From assembly GCF_007992175.1 (NCBI RefSeq), contig NZ_BJZT01000001.1, forward strand, positions 42,892 through 106,891: a DNA stretch of 64,000 nt, read 5' to 3'. The notes beneath the pieces are model-generated. The model saw only the letters and a list, made by a program, of their open reading frames with translations, ran no database searches and was not told the origin of the DNA. This DNA is from Methylobacterium haplocladii. Its GTDB lineage: Bacteria > Pseudomonadota > Alphaproteobacteria > Rhizobiales > Beijerinckiaceae. Position numbers and translations under genes: made by a program. Position 1 is the stretch's first letter. Every line of letters starts with the position of its first letter. Positions 1-8,029 of the stretch are shown piece after piece.

Positions 1-136
1 CCGTCGACTTACCCTTGCCGGGACCGGTATGGACGATGAGCAGACCCTTCTCGATGGTCTTTTCCGCGACCTCGGCGTCCTGCACAGCCTTGCGTTTCCC
101 CATCTTTTCGCGATGGCGGGCTTCGTCGTCGCTCAT
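1..136 (-). CDS. cobO: Cob(I)yrinic acid a,c-diamide adenosyltransferase, N-terminal part only (cut by window edge)
   Basis: Only the first 45 residues are in the window; the rest lies to the left of base 1. The start reads MSDDEARHREKMGKRK and reaches the nucleotide-binding loop GPGKGKST, the CobO/CobA-type ATP:corrinoid adenosyltransferase P-loop. The family transfers the 5'-deoxyadenosyl group of ATP to reduced cobalt in the late aerobic B12 pathway. The ATG at 134-136 overlaps the stop codon of cobU in an ATGA junction, so cobU and cobO are probably translationally coupled on the minus strand. The P-loop and the neighbour make the call strong despite the truncation. Confidence 0.88.
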   Translation of the reverse strand, partial: MSDDEARHREKMGKRKAVQDAEVAEKTIEKGLLIVHTGPGKGKST

Positions 137-675
137 GCGGAGGCTCCAGGATTCTCGGGAGAGGGTTTGACGGTCAGCGGCAGGCCCGCGACCATGAAGA
201 CGACGCGGTCGGCCTGGTGCGCCAGCCGTTGGTGCAGCCGCCCGGCCTCGTCGCGGAAGCGGCGGCCGAGGGCATTGTCCGGCACGATGCCGAGGCCGAC
301 TTCGTTCCCGACAAGCACCAGCGGACCGCGCGCGGCAGCGCACGCGTCGAGGAGCCCGTCGACGGCGGCCGGCAGGTCGGCTTCGGCGAGCATCACGTTG
401 GTCAGCCAGAGCGTCAGGCAGTCGACGAGCACCGGGCCATGCGCGGCGGCGACAGCCTGAGCCAGGGCCAGCGGCACGTCCTGCGTGCTCCAGCCTTCAG
501 GCCGCCGCTCGCGATGAAGGGCGATCCGCGCGCGCATCTCGTCGTCCCAGGCCTGTGCCGTGGCGAGATAGAGCCACGGGCCGGGGACGGCCTCGATCAA
601 CGCTTCCGCGTAGCGACTCTTGCCGGAACGGGCGCCGCCAAGCACCAGAGTCATGCGAGGGGCGGTTGCAGTCAT
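133..675 (-). CDS. cobU: Bifunctional adenosylcobinamide kinase / adenosylcobinamide-phosphate guanylyltransferase
   Basis: The 180-residue protein has the usual length for CobU (CobP in the aerobic-pathway nomenclature). The P-loop GGARSGKS lies at residues 13-20, followed by the RYAEALIE helix of the family. CobU phosphorylates adenosylcobinamide and then transfers GMP to it, activating the corrinoid for attachment of the lower-ligand nucleotide. Its stop overlaps the cobO start by four bases. It runs opposite to the riboswitch-led cobalamin genes at 1930-11814, so the pathway is split into at least two transcription units here. Confidence 0.93.
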   Translation of the reverse strand: MTATAPRMTLVLGGARSGKSRYAEALIEAVPGPWLYLATAQAWDDEMRARIALHRERRPEGWSTQDVPLALAQAVAAAHGPVLVDCLTLWLTNVMLAEADLPAAVDGLLDACAAARGPLVLVGNEVGLGIVPDNALGRRFRDEAGRLHQRLAHQADRVVFMVAGLPLTVKPSPENPGASA

Positions 676-735
676 CCGCCTCCCTTGCCGTGCGCGGACC
701 CGAAGGTCAAAGCGGATCGTTCGTGGTGCGCGAGC

Positions 736-1653
736 TCACTGCGCGGCGCTGTTGCGCCTCACCGAGACGCGGTTCGGCACCTGATCCGGCTCCGGCCGCC
801 AGAGTGGGACGAGGACGCGCAGCCAGGCGCGGGTCTCCTCTCCGCCAAGGTTGCGCTGGGCGATGTCGCGGGTGACGAACGTCTGGATGGTGAATTTGTC
901 GAACGCATAGCCGACGAGGCCGCCTACCGCGACCTGTCCGACATGCCGGTAGCCCAACCGGCCGGTCGGCAGATCGGTCGAGCCGAATGCGACGGCACCG
1001 GCCTGCCATTTGCCGAAGCGCTTGGTCGCGGTCAGGTCGAGGTTCATGTAGTCGGAATAGAACACGCCGGTCGGCGAGATGTCGTCAAGCATCGTGCCGT
1101 AATGGAGGTTGGCCGTCAGGTTCCAGCCATCGCCGACGTAGCTGATCGCGAAGCGTTGGGCGATCGAGGCCGATCGGAGGGCGAAGAGCGTATCGCTCGG
1201 CCAGAAGCCGCCAAGGAAGTAGCTGACGCCGAGATTGTCGCCGATCTTCCAGGCGACTTGGGCCGTCGTCAACGGCTGCGCGAGACCCGCCTGCCATGGC
1301 CCCTCCTGCGGGCTGACAGCGTTGAACGGAAACGATTGGATGAACCGCAGCTGCCCTCCCAGCACGGTCCAGGGTGTCGCCCAGAGAAAGACGGCCAGGT
1401 TGTTGTTGCCCTGGTTGTCCCGCGGCAGCGTCCCGCGCTCGGCAAAACTCGATGTCACGTTCATCTGGACGCCGGTCGGAACCTGCCAGCCCGTCGGCAG
1501 GCCGACGGTGATGCCCGGCAGCGCGGCGGACCGCGCCAGGGCTGCGGAGGGCAGGAGCGCAGCACACAAAGCGGCGGCACGGAGAAGATTTATATCGACC
1601 CGCCGCTTCGCAACAGCCTCTTGCTCTATGAAAGCTTGCTTAGCCAAATTCAT
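736..1653 (-). CDS. Outer-membrane beta-barrel protein of the phenol-degradation MetA / 'transporter' type
   Basis: A 305-residue protein with an N-terminal export signal: a charged start followed by the hydrophobic run LLRAAALCAALLPSAALA. The mature part shows alternating aromatic and polar strands (for example NNLAVFLWATPW, NLTANLHYGTML, KFTIQTFVTRDI), as in the SphA/MetA outer-membrane 'transporter' family, whose members are thought to form channels for hydrophobic or aromatic compounds. The assignment rests on this barrel-like pattern, not on a catalytic motif. The start at 1651-1653 gives a signal preceded by about 20 extra residues; an internal start is possible. It sits beside cobU but its role in the pathway is unclear; B12-linked regulation has not been shown. 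Confidence 0.6.
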   Translation of the reverse strand: MNLAKQAFIEQEAVAKRRVDINLLRAAALCAALLPSAALARSAALPGITVGLPTGWQVPTGVQMNVTSSFAERGTLPRDNQGNNNLAVFLWATPWTVLGGQLRFIQSFPFNAVSPQEGPWQAGLAQPLTTAQVAWKIGDNLGVSYFLGGFWPSDTLFALRSASIAQRFAISYVGDGWNLTANLHYGTMLDDISPTGVFYSDYMNLDLTATKRFGKWQAGAVAFGSTDLPTGRLGYRHVGQVAVGGLVGYAFDKFTIQTFVTRDIAQRNLGGEETRAWLRVLVPLWRPEPDQVPNRVSVRRNSAAQ

Positions 1654-1929
1654 TCCTGTTACGCTGGAGGCTGGGAGCGCACAGAATCTGAAATTTCGAG
1701 CGCATGTACTTTTTTAATTGATGATATGTTAAGTGTAAATTTTGTATATTCGTCACATATCTTCTGTTTTACGAACGACGGCCAACCCTGCGGGGACGAA
1801 ATCCCGACATGAAACGTGCGCGCCCAGTGGTGCCGCGCCCTCGCCACCCGCGCTCTTTCGGCGGGCGGCGCGCGGGAACGGCCCTGGGGATCGTTGTGCG
1901 CGCGCCCGCGAGCGGTTATGGAGAGGCGG

Positions 1930-2146
1930 ACGGTGCCCTGGAGACGGGGTGAAAAGGGAATGCGGTGAGAGGTTCGCCTCGAACCCGCGGCTGCCCCCGC
2001 AACTGTGAGCGGCGAGTTTCTGCCAGAATCCACTGGACTTGAGCATTTCCAGACGGAGTGAACCCCGGTTCGTCGTCCGAGAATGCGGCAAGGCAAGTCC
2101 GGGAAGGCGGCAGGCGCATCGACCCGCGAGCCAGGAGACCTGCCGT
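1930..2146 (+). promoter_or_regulatory. Cobalamin (adenosylcobalamin) riboswitch upstream of cbtB
   Basis: The conserved cobalamin-riboswitch blocks appear in order: GGTGCC near 1932, GGGTGAAAAGGGAA near 1947-1960, a GCGGTGAGA block, CGGCTGCCCCCGCAACTGT near 1988-2005, the B12-box-like CCACTGG near 2030-2036, GGGAAGGCGGC near 2101-2111, and the closing GAGCCAGGAGACCTGCC near 2128-2144. It lies about 50 bases before the cbtB start on the same strand. The expected effect is that high intracellular cobalamin turns down the cobalt-uptake and corrin genes that follow. The exact ends are approximate. Confidence 0.95.
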
Positions 2147-2194
2147 CCCCCGTTTTCTCGATGCCGCCGGCGGGGCGGCCGGAGTGTTTGCAAG

Positions 2195-2374
2195 ATGTCC
2201 ACGACCACCGCTTCCACCCAGACCTCTGCCTCCGCCAGCGAGAGCACCCGCGCGATCGTGATCGCAGTCCTGCTAGGTCTCGGTCTCGTGTTCATGACGG
2301 GCTTCGCCCCGGCCATGGCCCTGCACAACGCCGCGCACGATTTCCGGCACACGCAGAACTTCCCCTGTCACTGA
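2195..2374 (+). CDS. cbtB: Cobalt transporter small subunit CbtB
   Basis: A 59-residue protein with one membrane helix (about residues 20-42: IVIAVLLGLGLVFMTGFAPA) and a histidine-bearing tail with HNAAHDFRH and a final CH. This is the CbtB pattern, in which the histidines are thought to bind cobalt. The gene starts about 50 bases after the cobalamin riboswitch and precedes cbtA, the standard order for this B12-regulated cobalt uptake pair. An in-frame start further upstream would fall inside the riboswitch, so the ATG at 2195 was chosen. Confidence 0.9.
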   Translation: MSTTTASTQTSASASESTRAIVIAVLLGLGLVFMTGFAPAMALHNAAHDFRHTQNFPCH

Positions 2375-2501
2375 CGGAACCGGAAGGCTGCCCGGTCCCG
2401 CTGGATCGGTGCGCGCAGCTCCCCTCTCGTTCTGACGCGCACCCCTGCGCAGAAGCGGCATCCGCTTCGGCGCGGAGCGCACTCATGCCGGACAGCCCAT
2501 C

Positions 2502-3254
2502 ATGATCATCCGATTGCTGTCGGCGGCCTTGGTCGCCGGCTTTCTTGCGGCCGTCGTCGCGACGGGCCTGCAATTCGCCCTGACCTCGCCGCTGATCCTC
2601 AAGGCGGAAGTCTACGAGGAGCAGGCCGGCAAGCAGGCATCGTTGTCGTCGCCTTTCGCCCGCCTCATCATGCCGGCTCACGGCGACGCGCACGGCCACG
2701 GCGATCCTGGCGCTGCGCAAGAGTGGGAGCCGAGTCCCGGGCTCGAGCGCATGGCCTATACCGGTCTTGCAACCCTCGTCGGTGGAGTCGGCTACGCGCT
2801 GCTGCTTGGTGCGGTCATGCTGGCACTGAAGCGAGAGCCTTCCCCCGAGACCGGACTTGCCCTCGGTATCGCCGGATTTCTCACGGTGGCGCTCGCGCCG
2901 GCGATAGGCCTGCCGCCGGAATTACCCGGCATGGCTTCCGCGGCGCTCGGCGTGCGTCAGGCCTGGTGGCTGATGACCGTCGTGGCCACCGGCCTCGGTC
3001 TCTATCTCATCGCGGTGCGGCGCGTGCCGCTCACGATCGCCGGCGGTATCGTGCTCATCGTGGCTCCGCATCTGGCCGGTGCGCCGCTCGTCGTCGATAC
3101 GGATTCGAAGTTGCCGGCAGCCTACGCCGCGCAGTTCGCGGCGCGCTCCCTCGGCGTCAGCCTGATTTTCTGGGCGGTGATCGGGTTGGCCTATGGCTGG
3201 GCCTGGCGGCTGTTCGGCGAGGCGGCTTCGTCCGGGAACCGCTCGCATGCCTGA
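2502..3254 (+). CDS. cbtA: Cobalt transporter subunit CbtA
   Basis: A 250-residue membrane protein with about five or six hydrophobic segments. It starts MIIRLLSAALVAGFLAAVVA and has a histidine-rich loop HGDAHGHGDPG near residue 65. This matches CbtA, the larger partner of CbtB in riboswitch-controlled cobalt import. The histidine loop may collect metal on the outer face. Its end overlaps the following DUF1636 gene by eight bases, which indicates one operon. The transport mechanism of the family is not well established. Confidence 0.88.
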   Translation: MIIRLLSAALVAGFLAAVVATGLQFALTSPLILKAEVYEEQAGKQASLSSPFARLIMPAHGDAHGHGDPGAAQEWEPSPGLERMAYTGLATLVGGVGYALLLGAVMLALKREPSPETGLALGIAGFLTVALAPAIGLPPELPGMASAALGVRQAWWLMTVVATGLGLYLIAVRRVPLTIAGGIVLIVAPHLAGAPLVVDTDSKLPAAYAAQFAARSLGVSLIFWAVIGLAYGWAWRLFGEAASSGNRSHA

Positions 3255-3651
3255 CCAGTCCGGCCTCAGCGAGGCGGTCCTCTACGTCTGCACGACTTGC
3301 CGTGCATCGGGCGATGCCTCCACGCGAACCGCCGGCGCACGGCTGCTCACGGCGCTTCGAGATCAGGCAGCCGATATGGCCCCGGAACTTCGGGTCGAGG
3401 GCATCCCATGCCTCTCGGTTTGCAAGCGGCCTTGTACGGTCGCCGTCGCCTCGCCCGGCCGCTGGACCTACGTCTACGGCGACCTCGATGCCGACGCCTC
3501 GGCCGCCACGATCCTCGCCGGCATCGGCCTCTATGCCGGCACCGAGGACGGCATCGTGCCCTGGCGCGAGCGGCCGGAGGCCTTCCGCAAGGGCGTCGTC
3601 GCCCGCATCCCGCCGCTCGCGAGCGCGCAACCCGACACGGACGCATCATGA
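3247..3651 (+). CDS. DUF1636 small metal-binding protein of cobalamin operons
   Basis: The 134-residue protein starts MPDQSGLSEAVLYVCTTC. It carries a CTTC pair near residue 16 and a later CLSVCKRPC cluster, the cysteine layout of DUF1636 proteins often found beside cobW and cobN. A two-cysteine plus three-cysteine arrangement resembles thioredoxin-like [2Fe-2S] or metal-binding folds, but the function is not known. The start at 3247 was chosen over an in-frame upstream start because it gives a short overlap with cbtA and removes an arginine-rich leader. The stop overlaps the cobW start in an ATGA junction. Confidence 0.8.
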   Translation: MPDQSGLSEAVLYVCTTCRASGDASTRTAGARLLTALRDQAADMAPELRVEGIPCLSVCKRPCTVAVASPGRWTYVYGDLDADASAATILAGIGLYAGTEDGIVPWRERPEAFRKGVVARIPPLASAQPDTDAS

Positions 3652-4682
3652 GCATCGTCGAAAAGATTCCCTGCACCATCATCACCGGCTTCCTCGGAGC
3701 CGGAAAAACGACGCTCGTGCGCCACGTGATGGAGCGCTCGGCCGGCCGGCGGCTCGCCATCATCGTCAACGAATTCGGCGATCTCGGCTTCGACGGCTCG
3801 TTCCTCGCCTCTTGCGGAATCGAGGGATGCAACGAGGATTCGGTGGTGGAGCTGCCGAACGGCTGCATCTGCTGCACGGTCGCCGACGATTTCGTGCCGG
3901 CGCTGAACACCCTGCTCGACCGGGCCGACCCGCCCGAGCACATCCTGATCGAGACCTCGGGCCTCGCGCTGCCGAAACCCCTGGTGCAGGCCTTCCAGTG
4001 GCCGGCGATCCGCTCGCGCGTCACCGTCGACGGCGTGATCGCGGTGGTCGATGCGCCGGCCGTGGCCGCCGGGTTCTTCGCCGAGGATCCGACCGCGCTC
4101 GCCAACCAGCGCGCCGCCGATCAGGCCGTGGACCACGACAACCCGCTCGAGGAGGTGTTCGAGGACCAGATCCTCTGCGCCGATCTCGTCGTCATGAACA
4201 AGGCCGACCTGATCGACGCGGCCGCCCGCGACAAGGTCCGCGCGGAAATCCTCGAACACCTGCCCCGTGCCGTAAAGATCGTCGAGACCGAGCACGGCCG
4301 CATCGATCCGCGCGTGCTCCTCGGCATGCAGGCTGCCGCCGAGGACGACCTCGACGCCCGCCCCTCGCATCACGGCGAGGGTGAGGACCATGACCACGAC
4401 GACTTCGAGTCCGTGGCCATGGCTATCGCCGACACGAAGACCGCCGAAGATCTCGCCGCCCGCGTCGCCAAGGCGGCCGAGATTCCCGGCGTGCTCCGCA
4501 TCAAGGGTTTCGCAGACGTCACCGGCAAGCCGATGCGCCTTGTCGTCCAGGGCGTCGGCCGCCGCATCGCCCATCACTACGACCGCCCGTGGAAGCCGAG
4601 CGAGCAGCGAGATGGCAAGCTGGTGGTGATCGGGCTGAAAGGGTTTGACCAGGCAGCCGTCGCGGCGGCCCTGGCGGGATGA
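3648..4682 (+). CDS. cobW: CobW, COG0523-family GTPase of cobalamin biosynthesis
   Basis: A 344-residue P-loop GTPase. It has Walker A GFLGAGKTT near residue 13, the metal-site motif NGCICCTV, and the guanine-specificity motif NKAD. A histidine- and acid-rich stretch (HHGEGEDHDHDD) precedes the C-terminal CobW domain. CobW proteins are metallochaperone GTPases, here expected to deliver cobalt to the CobN chelatase encoded eleven bases downstream. The start overlaps the DUF1636 stop by four bases. A second COG0523 GTPase at 31878-32861 lacks this context. Confidence 0.94.
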   Translation: MSIVEKIPCTIITGFLGAGKTTLVRHVMERSAGRRLAIIVNEFGDLGFDGSFLASCGIEGCNEDSVVELPNGCICCTVADDFVPALNTLLDRADPPEHILIETSGLALPKPLVQAFQWPAIRSRVTVDGVIAVVDAPAVAAGFFAEDPTALANQRAADQAVDHDNPLEEVFEDQILCADLVVMNKADLIDAAARDKVRAEILEHLPRAVKIVETEHGRIDPRVLLGMQAAAEDDLDARPSHHGEGEDHDHDDFESVAMAIADTKTAEDLAARVAKAAEIPGVLRIKGFADVTGKPMRLVVQGVGRRIAHHYDRPWKPSEQRDGKLVVIGLKGFDQAAVAAALAG

Positions 4683-4693
4683 TATAGAGGCCT

Positions 4694-7600
4694 ATGCACC
4701 TCCTGCGTGTCGACACGGTCTCGCTCGACGAGGGCGAAGCGGCGATCGATCTCGGGCAGAGCCCGGGCGAGATCGTCGTGTTGTCCTTCACCGACAGCGA
4801 CCTCGCCTCGATCGCGGACGCCTATGCCGCCGAGCCCGCACTGCCGACCCTGCGGCTCGCCAAGCTCGCGAAGCTGCGCCACCCGATGTCGGTGGACCTT
4901 TACGTCGATGCCGTGATCGCACAGGCGAAGGTTTGCCTGATCCGCTGCCTCGGCGGGCTCGACTACTGGCGCTACGGCATCGAGCGCGCTGCCGCCGCGG
5001 CCCGTGCCCATGGTGTCAAGCTCGCGGTGCTTCCGGGCGACGACCGGCCGGATTTGCGGCTCGACGCGTTCTCGACCGTGCCGTTGGACGTCTCCGAAAC
5101 CCTCGATGCGTATTTTCGCGCCGGTGGCATCGCCAACCTGCGCAACCTCCTCCGCCGCCTCGCGGCAGAAGCCGGCAAACCTGTTTCGTACGATCCGCCG
5201 CAGGCGCTCCCGCGCGGCTTCCCCTGGTGCCCCGGGTGCGGACCTTTCCCTGTCGAGACAGCTCTGGCTTCCGCCGGACCGGGGCCGACGGCGATGCTGC
5301 TGGTCTACCGTTCGGCCGTGCTCTCCGGCGAGACCGGACCTGCCGTCGCGATCATCGCCGCGCTGAGGGAGCGCGGCATCGGTTGCGTGACGGTTGCGGT
5401 TTCGAGCCTCAAGGATCCGGACGTCGTGCCCGCATTGCGCGCCGTCATCGCGGCGCGACGGCCGGACATCGTCATCGCAGCCACCGCCTTTTCAGCGCGC
5501 GAGGATGCCGGCTTCGTCCTCGACGCGGCCGATTGCCCGGTGCTGCAGGCCTACACCGTCGGTGCCTCGCGTGAGGCCTGGATGGCGTCTGCTCGCGGCA
5601 TGAACGCGGCCGACCTCGCCATGCAGGTCGCCCTGCCGGAATTCGACGGACGTCTCTCGGGCTTTCCGGTCTCGTTCAAGGAGGAAGCCGACGCCGTCGA
5701 CGGCTATGCCGGCCGCCGCGCTGTGGCCGATCTTGCCGGCATCGCCGCGCTGGCAGACCGCGCGGCCGCTTGGATCGGTCTCGCCCGCACGCCGCGCTCG
5801 GAACGGCGGATCGCGCTGGTGATGTCGGACTATCCGGCGCGCGGCGGCCGGGCCGGCTATGCGGTCGGGCTCGACACGCCGGAGAGTGCGCGGGCGATCG
5901 CGATGGATCTCGCTGAGGCGGGGTATGCGGCTGCAACGCTTCCGGACGAACATGCGCTGATGCGGGCGCTGACCGGGGGCGAGGCGCCGTTTTCGGTGTC
6001 GCTCGATGCCTATAGGACCTGGCTCGAGAGCCTGCCGGTCGATTCGCGGGAGGAGCTGACCGCGCGATGGGGCGAGCCGGAGGACGATCCGGTTTGTCGC
6101 GGGGGCGCTTTCCGATTTCGGACGATCGGCGCCGATCCCCGCTCCGCTCGCAATAACGGTCGTGGCGGCACGCTTGCACTCTTCCTCCAGCCCAATCGCG
6201 GTCGGGCAGCCGATCGCAAGACCGGCTATCACGACCCCGACGAGCCGCCGACTCACGCCTACCTCGCGTTCTATCTGGCCTTGCGCACCCGCTTCGACAC
6301 CCTCGTCCATCTCGGCACGCACGGCACCACCGAGTGGCTGCCCGGCAAGGCAGTGGCGCTCTCGCCCGGCTGCTGGCCGGCGCGGGCGGTCGGCGCGCTG
6401 CCGGTGGTCTATCCCTTCATCGTCGACGATCCCGGCGAAGCCGCGCCGGCGAAACGCCGCCTCGGTGCCATCACCCTTGGGCACCTGACGCCGAGCGTCG
6501 AGGCGTCGGGCCTCACGCCGGAGGCAGCGGCGTTGCGCGAGCTGGTCGAAGAATACTCGTCGGCCAGCGTGCTCGATCCGCGCCGCGCCGCCCTGATCGC
6601 CGCCGCGATCCTCGACGAGGCCACCGCCGCGGGGCTGCTCGAAGGCGCCGGGGTCGGTGCGAATACGCCGATGGCCGATGCGCTGACCGCGCTCGACGCG
6701 CATCTCTGCGATCTGGGCGAGACGCCGATCCGCGACGGCCTCCATGTTTTTGGCCGTGCCGGCGCGGATGCCGCAGCGGCGATGCAGGGCTGCGCCGAAG
6801 CCGAGCGCGCCGGGCTGTTGGCGGCCCTCGATGGACGCTTCGTACCGCCCGGCCCCGCCGGCTCACCCTCGCGTGGCCGTAGTGACGTCATGCCGACGGG
6901 GCGCAACCTCACCACCCTCGACCCCCGCAGCCTGCCGACACGGTCCGCGACCATGCTCGGTGCCAAGGCCGCCGACGCCGTCGTGCGCCGCTACCTGCAG
7001 GACGAGGGCGAGTATCCGGCCAGGATCGTCATGGACCTCTGGGCCTCGCCAACGCTCCGCACCGGCGGCGAGGACGTCGCCCACGCCCTCTCGCTGATGG
7101 GCGTGCGCCCGCTCTGGGACAACGCCTCGACCCGCGTCACCGGGTTCGAGGTGTTGCCGCTCGCCGTGCTCGACCGACCGCGCATCGACGTGACCTGCCG
7201 TGTCTCCGGTGCGTTTCGCGATACCTTTCCGGACACGCTGGCACTCATCGACCGCGCCGCTCGCGCCGTCGCCGAACGCGACGAGGACGATTGTGAAAAC
7301 CCTCTGGCCGCATCCCGGCGCCGGGGTGAGTCGGCTGCCCGCGTCTACGGTTCGGCCCCCGGCCGCTACGGAGCGGGCGCCGCCGAGACCGCGCTCGACG
7401 GCACTTGGGCGGAGCGAAAGGATCTCGGGAAAGCCTATCTCGACGCTACCACGCACGCTTTCGGCGGTAGCGCCGAAACCGGAGACGACGGCTTTGCCGA
7501 GCGCGTCGCCCAGGCCGACGCCTATGTCCACGCCTTCGACGTGGCCGAGCGTGATCTCCTCGACGGCGATGCCGCGGCCGACGCCATGGGCGGATTTTTT

Positions 7601-8029
7601 GCGGTCGCCGCCGGCCGCGAAACGGCCCCGCCAGCGCTCTACAGCCTGGACGTGTCCGATCCCGAAAAGCCCCGCACGCGCACGGCCCGCGAAGATGTCG
7701 ACCGGCTGGTCCGCGGGCGGCTCGCGCATCCGCGCTGGATCGACGGCCAGCTTCGCCACGGCTGGCGCGGCGCGCAGGAGCTGGCGCAGGGGATCGACGC
7801 GGTCTTCGTGCTCGCGGCCACGACCGATGCCGTCTCGAGCCCCGACCTCGACCGGCTGCACGCCGCCTGGATCGGCGATCTCGACGTGTTCGAGCGCCTG
7901 CGGGCCGCCAACCCCGACGCCACCCGCGCGATCCTCGACCGTTTCGACGAACTCCGGGAGCGCGGCCTCTGGCAGAGCCGCCGCAACGCCGCGCCCACCG
8001 AAATCCTCATGCAGGAAGCCGCGGAGTGA
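4694..8029 (+). CDS. cobN: Aerobic cobaltochelatase large subunit CobN
   Basis: A 1,111-residue CobN/magnesium-chelatase H-like protein. It has the family's HLGTHGTTEWLPGK segment near residue 540 and an ARIVMDLWASPTLRTGGED segment in the C-terminal half. With CobS and CobT, which are not in this window, it inserts Co2+ into hydrogenobyrinic acid a,c-diamide using ATP. It is somewhat shorter than the roughly 1,250 residues common for CobN, with no sign of a frameshift. It follows cobW by eleven bases, and its TGA overlaps the GTG start of cobG. Confidence 0.95.
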   Translation: MHLLRVDTVSLDEGEAAIDLGQSPGEIVVLSFTDSDLASIADAYAAEPALPTLRLAKLAKLRHPMSVDLYVDAVIAQAKVCLIRCLGGLDYWRYGIERAAAAARAHGVKLAVLPGDDRPDLRLDAFSTVPLDVSETLDAYFRAGGIANLRNLLRRLAAEAGKPVSYDPPQALPRGFPWCPGCGPFPVETALASAGPGPTAMLLVYRSAVLSGETGPAVAIIAALRERGIGCVTVAVSSLKDPDVVPALRAVIAARRPDIVIAATAFSAREDAGFVLDAADCPVLQAYTVGASREAWMASARGMNAADLAMQVALPEFDGRLSGFPVSFKEEADAVDGYAGRRAVADLAGIAALADRAAAWIGLARTPRSERRIALVMSDYPARGGRAGYAVGLDTPESARAIAMDLAEAGYAAATLPDEHALMRALTGGEAPFSVSLDAYRTWLESLPVDSREELTARWGEPEDDPVCRGGAFRFRTIGADPRSARNNGRGGTLALFLQPNRGRAADRKTGYHDPDEPPTHAYLAFYLALRTRFDTLVHLGTHGTTEWLPGKAVALSPGCWPARAVGALPVVYPFIVDDPGEAAPAKRRLGAITLGHLTPSVEASGLTPEAAALRELVEEYSSASVLDPRRAALIAAAILDEATAAGLLEGAGVGANTPMADALTALDAHLCDLGETPIRDGLHVFGRAGADAAAAMQGCAEAERAGLLAALDGRFVPPGPAGSPSRGRSDVMPTGRNLTTLDPRSLPTRSATMLGAKAADAVVRRYLQDEGEYPARIVMDLWASPTLRTGGEDVAHALSLMGVRPLWDNASTRVTGFEVLPLAVLDRPRIDVTCRVSGAFRDTFPDTLALIDRAARAVAERDEDDCENPLAASRRRGESAARVYGSAPGRYGAGAAETALDGTWAERKDLGKAYLDATTHAFGGSAETGDDGFAERVAQADAYVHAFDVAERDLLDGDAAADAMGGFFAVAAGRETAPPALYSLDVSDPEKPRTRTAREDVDRLVRGRLAHPRWIDGQLRHGWRGAQELAQGIDAVFVLAATTDAVSSPDLDRLHAAWIGDLDVFERLRAANPDATRAILDRFDELRERGLWQSRRNAAPTEILMQEAAE

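Noticed and set aside
217..1812. A 531-codon plus-strand frame across cobU and the outer-membrane gene
   Set aside because: It is antisense to two well-supported genes and has an arginine-rich, domain-free translation.
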